Below are positions 60,977 through 64,000 of a stretch of DNA of 64,000 nt, in pieces. The stretch lies in the NCBI GenBank assembly GCA_963702535.1, contig CAVPDG010000015.1:1-64000 (forward strand), in the 5' to 3' direction. Position 1 is the stretch's first letter; each line of letters opens with the position of its first letter. The notes under the pieces were generated by a model. That model saw nothing but the letters and a program-made list of their open reading frames with translations. It was not told where the DNA came from and ran no database searches. This DNA comes from CAVPDG01 sp963702535 (GTDB taxonomy: Bacteria; Chloroflexota; Anaerolineae; Anaerolineales; UBA4823). The position numbers were made by a program, and so were the translations under genes.

Positions 60977-61697
60977 GCTCCCCGCGTTCTGGGACGTGCT
61001 GGATCGCTCGCTCCATGGACGCCCGCGTGCCTTCAGGAACGTTCAGCATCATGCCGGATAAGGCACGCGCATATTCTGTAAGTGCCGCCGTTACCCTTCT
61101 CGCCAGCTCCTGGGCGCGCAACGGATCGCCCGCAGCCACAGTTTGCATGGCAGCCAGCGCCTGCTGGACGTGATATTCGAACTCCTGGGTGGCGCGCTCG
61201 ATCTCTGCATAACGCCCTTCGGCGATCAAGCCGGCAATCTCTTCCAGCCGGCGTTCGGCAAAGCCCAGGTGGAGCTCGGCGACCCTGGCTGCATCGGCAG
61301 CCAGCCTTACCTGCGCCTGCTCGAGCGTCGTCTTCACCGGGTACAGCGCATCCCCCGGAAGGGCAGACTGCGCTGCAAATGCCGTTGCCCCAGCTCCGCT
61401 GAACAGGATCACAATCAAAACCAGGGCTACCAACAGGACCGAAGTGGACAACTTCATCGATCGCCCCATTCCTGCACTCCCCCGACCCAACCCCAGCCAT
61501 TCCAGGCTGAGGAGTTTTCCCAGCCACGTAGCCGCGCCTGAGTTAGACGCAGCAAACATTTTATCCACATCTGAGATGTAGTTTGCCCGCCCTCGCGCAA
61601 CAGCTTCCGGATCGCGTTCGGGAGTATCTCGCAGCAGATCGAGCAGCGCATCCAGCTCAGGGTCATTTGTCGGTTGTTCGTTATTCATCGGTTTCAT
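60588..61697 (-). CDS. DUF5667-containing membrane protein with Asn/Asp-rich tail (several frame breaks in the tail)
   Basis: From ATG 61697 the protein has a cytoplasmic N-terminus (NDPELDALLDLLRDTPERDPEAVARGR), one membrane segment (STSVLLVALVLIVILFSGAGATAFAAQ), and a DUF5667 domain (ALPGDALYPVKTTLEQAQVRLAADAARVAELHLGFAERRLEEIA). It then enters a low-complexity Asn/Asp/Glu tail that is open only by shifting frame three times (about 60960, 60775 and 60690), ending with NDNDGDD and TAA at 60588-60590. The three shifts net to zero, so the span is 369 residues. It follows the ECF sigma gene by 11 bases and is probably its membrane partner or regulator. Confidence 0.7.
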
Positions 61698-61708
61698 ATC
61701 TCATTGAC

Positions 61709-62242
61709 CTATTGTTCAACTAGCATTTGGCGTAGCGCTGTCAGGGCACGGTGTTGCAATGCTCGTGTCGCTTCGATCGATTTCCCCAGCACCCGCGCTA
61801 CATCCTCGTGGGGAAGGTCATCCAGGAATCTCATCTCGATCACCCGTTGCTGCTCGTAAGGAAGCTGCTGTATTGCCTTGCGGACCCGTTCGCGCTCAAG
61901 GCTGCGATGGACAAGCGTGGATGGGTTTGAGCTATGATCAGCGTGCTCCTCCAGGTCCATCTCCAGGCTTTGCTGCGGCTGCCTGCGGTACTGGTCGGTG
62001 ACCCAGTTATGCGCCATGCGGTAAAGGTATGCCTGCACGTTTTCGCGCGGTCCTCTGCCGGCTTTTACGGCGTGCAAGAAGCGGCTGAAAGTCTCGGCGA
62101 CACATTCTTCGGCAATGTCCTGGTTGCCCAGCAAGCGATAGGCATATCGATATATGCCCGGGCTATGCCGGTCATAAAGCTCAATAATCGCCTCTCTACT
62201 CAATGGCTTCGATTCGGTCAGGATGGTGGTTTCGATATTCAT
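61709..62242 (-). CDS. ECF-type RNA polymerase sigma factor (second copy)
   Basis: 177 residues. Region 2: IIELYDRHSPGIYRYAYRLLGNQDIAEECVAETFSRFLHAV and NVQAYLYRMAHNWVTDQYRR; region 4: LPYEQQRVIEMRFLDDLPHEDVARVLGKSIEATRALQHRALTALRQML. The start is ATG 62242. It is followed at 11 bases by the DUF5667 membrane protein, the pairing typical of Chloroflexota sigma/regulator units. It differs in sequence from the sigma factor at 1522-2115 and has no domain beyond regions 2 and 4. Confidence 0.92.
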   Translation of the reverse strand: MNIETTILTESKPLSREAIIELYDRHSPGIYRYAYRLLGNQDIAEECVAETFSRFLHAVKAGRGPRENVQAYLYRMAHNWVTDQYRRQPQQSLEMDLEEHADHSSNPSTLVHRSLERERVRKAIQQLPYEQQRVIEMRFLDDLPHEDVARVLGKSIEATRALQHRALTALRQMLVEQ

Positions 62243-62402
62243 TATTCCATTCTATTAGACGTAAATATCAGCAAAATGTGACGGTGGATTGCGGAGGTAT
62301 AACGTCTGATTATACGAAATAATCTGCCATGTGGATTAACTCGAATGTTGGCGGTTATAATCATCTCTTGCATCAGGATGAAACAACCGGCGCATTGAAC
62401 CT

Positions 62403-64000
62403 ATGTCTCTGAACGATCTGCTTGAGAGCTGGCAGTCTGAGCCCACAATCAGCGAGAATATCGTCACCTGGCGGCGTATCCCTGCCCAGGAGCCTGATCT
62501 GGTTCCCCTGGCCCGAAGACCTGTCTCCGGCGTTGGTCCCTGCATTGCAGCAGGTAGGTATCCAGGGTTTATTTCGCCACCAGCAGGACGCCTGGCGCGA
62601 GATCCAAAATGGGCGCAACCTGGTCATCACGACCGGCACCGCCAGTGGGAAGACGCTGTGTTACAACCTGCCGGTCCTGGATCGCCTCATCCGAGACCGG
62701 AACGCGCGCGCTTTGTATCTCTTCCCCACCAAAGCCCTCGCCCAAGACCAGCAGCAGAAAATCAGGGTTCTAGCCGAAGCTCTCCAGCATCAGCCGGAAC
62801 TTTCCCAGATATGCAGAAACCGGTTACCTACGCCACGTACGATGGCGACACACCTGCCCACAATCGCGCCGCCATCCGCCAAAACTGCCGTCTGGTGATC
62901 AGCAATCCAGATATGCTACACACCGGTATTTTGCCTCACCACACCTTGTGGGTAGATTTCTTTGAAAATTTATGCTATGTTGTCCTGGATGAGGTGCACA
63001 CCTACCGCGGCGTCTTCGGCTCTCACGTTGCCAATGTGATCCGGCGGCTGAAACGCGTCGCCGCGTTTTACGGCGCCCATCCCCGGTTCATCCTCACCTC
63101 GGCAAGCATCGCCAATCCGGGCGAGCTGGCGGAAAAATTGGTCGAAGAGCCCGTCGTTGTCATTGATCAAGACACCGCCGCTCGCGGACCGCGCAATTTC
63201 ATCATTTACAATCCTCCAGTTACCCATCGCGAGTTGGGCATCCGGCGCAGCGCGCTGCAGGAGAGCCTGCGGCTGGTAGACGATCTATTAGCGTATGACG
63301 TCCAGACGATTGTTTTCGCTCGCTCCAGGCGATCTGTCGAGATCATGCTGACCTACCTGAGGCAAAGCCAGGCAGCATCGGGCTTTCAGCCAGCGGCAGG
63401 AGCGGATCAGCCCGCCATCCGCGGCTACCGTTCCGGTTACTTGCCCGGCTTACGCAGGGAGATCGAGGCTGGTTTGCGCCAGCAGGAAGTGCGCGTGGTC
63501 ATCAGCACCAATGCCCTGGAGCTGGGCGTCGACCTGGGTGGTATGGACGCGGCGATTCTGGTAGGCTACCCGGGCACGATTGCCTCCACCTTGCAGCAAT
63601 CTGGGCGTGCCGGCAGGCGAGACCAGGAATCGCTCTCCATACTGGTCGCCTCCGCCGACCCACTGGACCAATTCCTGGCACGCCATCCGGAGTACTTCTT
63701 CGCCCGGTCGCCTGAGCAGGCGCTCATTGATCCCGATAATCTATTGATCGTTCTCAACCATATCCGATGCGCAGCCTTTGAGCTTCCCTTTCAGAGCGGA
63801 GAATCCTTCGGCGCTTATCCGGCGGGGCAGGTGCAAGAGATCCTGGATTATCTTGTCTCAGAAAATGTATTGCACGAATCCCGTAAGCAGTATTTCTGGA
63901 TGGCAGACCAGTATCCCGCCCAAAATGTCTCTTTGCGCAGCGCTTCTGCAGCCAATGTCATTTTGCAAGTCGAGGATGGCGAGCAGACGATCACATTGGG
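62403..64000 (+). CDS. Superfamily 2 DEAD/DEAH-box helicase, MrfA/YprA-like (incomplete at window end; two frame breaks)
   Basis: Begins MSLNDLLESWQSEPTISENI at ATG 62403. An extra C in the CCCC at 62505-62508 must be removed to reach PEDLSPALVPALQQVGIQGLFRHQQDAW (Q-motif region) and Walker A TGTASGKTLCYNLPVL. A second break around 62800-62815 precedes TYATYDGDTPAHNRAAI. Then VLDEVHTYRGVFGSH (DEVH box), FILTSASIANPGELA (motif III), RVVISTNALELGVDLGGMDAAILVGYPG and QQSGRAGRR (motif VI) are in one frame to the window end. The family repairs or remodels DNA; the C-terminal zinc domain (DUF1998) is expected beyond the window. Confidence 0.88.
   Translation, partial: MSLNDLLESWQSEPTISENIVTWRRIPAQEPDLVPLARRPVSGVGPCIAAGRYPGFISPPAGRLARDPKWAQPGHHDRHRQWEDAVLQPAGPGSPHPRPERARFVSLPHQSPRPRPAAENQGSSRSSPASAGTFPDMQKPVTYATYDGDTPAHNRAAIRQNCRLVISNPDMLHTGILPHHTLWVDFFENLCYVVLDEVHTYRGVFGSHVANVIRRLKRVAAFYGAHPRFILTSASIANPGELAEKLVEEPVVVIDQDTAARGPRNFIIYNPPVTHRELGIRRSALQESLRLVDDLLAYDVQTIVFARSRRSVEIMLTYLRQSQAASGFQPAAGADQPAIRGYRSGYLPGLRREIEAGLRQQEVRVVISTNALELGVDLGGMDAAILVGYPGTIASTLQQSGRAGRRDQESLSILVASADPLDQFLARHPEYFFARSPEQALIDPDNLLIVLNHIRCAAFELPFQSGESFGAYPAGQVQEILDYLVSENVLHESRKQYFWMADQYPAQNVSLRSASAANVILQVEDGEQTITL

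Overview
The window looks like a chromosomal segment of an anaerobic or facultatively anaerobic bacterium, most likely a Chloroflexota member of the Anaerolineae type. This placement is inferred from gene content: a clostridial/Chloroflexi-style CODH/ACS set, non-pyrrolysine MttB proteins, a DUF5667 partner next to an ECF sigma factor, and secreted proteins carrying (Y/N)LPxxL tails. It was not tested by phylogeny. Coding density is high, no rRNA, tRNA, insertion sequence, phage or CRISPR array was seen, and the only stable RNA found is tmRNA (ssrA, 2326-2721).

Layout. 1-9.4 kb: a broken partial gene, a DUF166 gene, a sigma factor with a small membrane partner, ssrA, then housekeeping genes (RlmI-type methyltransferase, a Kbl/BioF-type PLP enzyme, ligA, ctaA, glutaredoxin, YbaK). 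9.4-12.2 kb: a secreted CAP protein, and a thioredoxin-VKOR fusion preceded by a coupled 33-residue ORF. 12.3-18.3 kb: a complete hypABFCDE [NiFe]-hydrogenase maturation operon with no hydrogenase structural gene in view. 18.3-30.5 kb: a methyltransferase, two secreted proteins flanking a perfect 46-bp palindrome, PfkB and ROK kinases, a second VKOR, moeA, rel, and msrPQ. 30.7-42.9 kb, minus strand: a methyl-branch plus carbonyl-branch Wood-Ljungdahl operon, read as HMA-like gene, acsA, acsB, CBS-domain gene, acsD, acsC, corrinoid activator, acsE, and a MetV-MetF fusion. 43.3-46.1 kb: a 953-residue pseudo-receiver/GAF/PAS/HD-GYP signalling protein. 46.2-52.0 kb: an oligopeptide-type ABC transporter. 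52.3-59.0 kb, divergent from it: an aspartoacylase-like deacylase, three MttB-family methyltransferases, a corrinoid protein and a SufE-like protein. 59-64 kb: a GT-C-type membrane protein, a DUF5667 protein with an Asn/Asp-rich tail, a second ECF sigma factor, and an MrfA/YprA-like helicase cut by the window end.

How the genes may work together. The most interesting reading of 30.7-59.0 kb is a methyl-group catabolism island. The ABC system would import an unknown methylated and possibly N-acylated compound, and the deacylase would unmask it. The three MttB paralogues would move methyl groups to the corrinoid protein, and AcsE, CoFeSP, AcsB and AcsA would turn methyl-THF plus CO2/CO into acetyl-CoA, with MetVF linking to the oxidative THF branch. 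The parts are recognisable families; the linkage and substrate are inference.

Quality warning. About twenty single-base frame breaks occur in thirteen genes, many in short homopolymers and several in genes normally essential or pathway-critical (ligA, acsE, hypE, the oppF-like ATPase). In most cases adding or removing one base restores an exact full-length product. I treat these as probable sequence errors rather than pseudogenes and give the reconstructed gene span.
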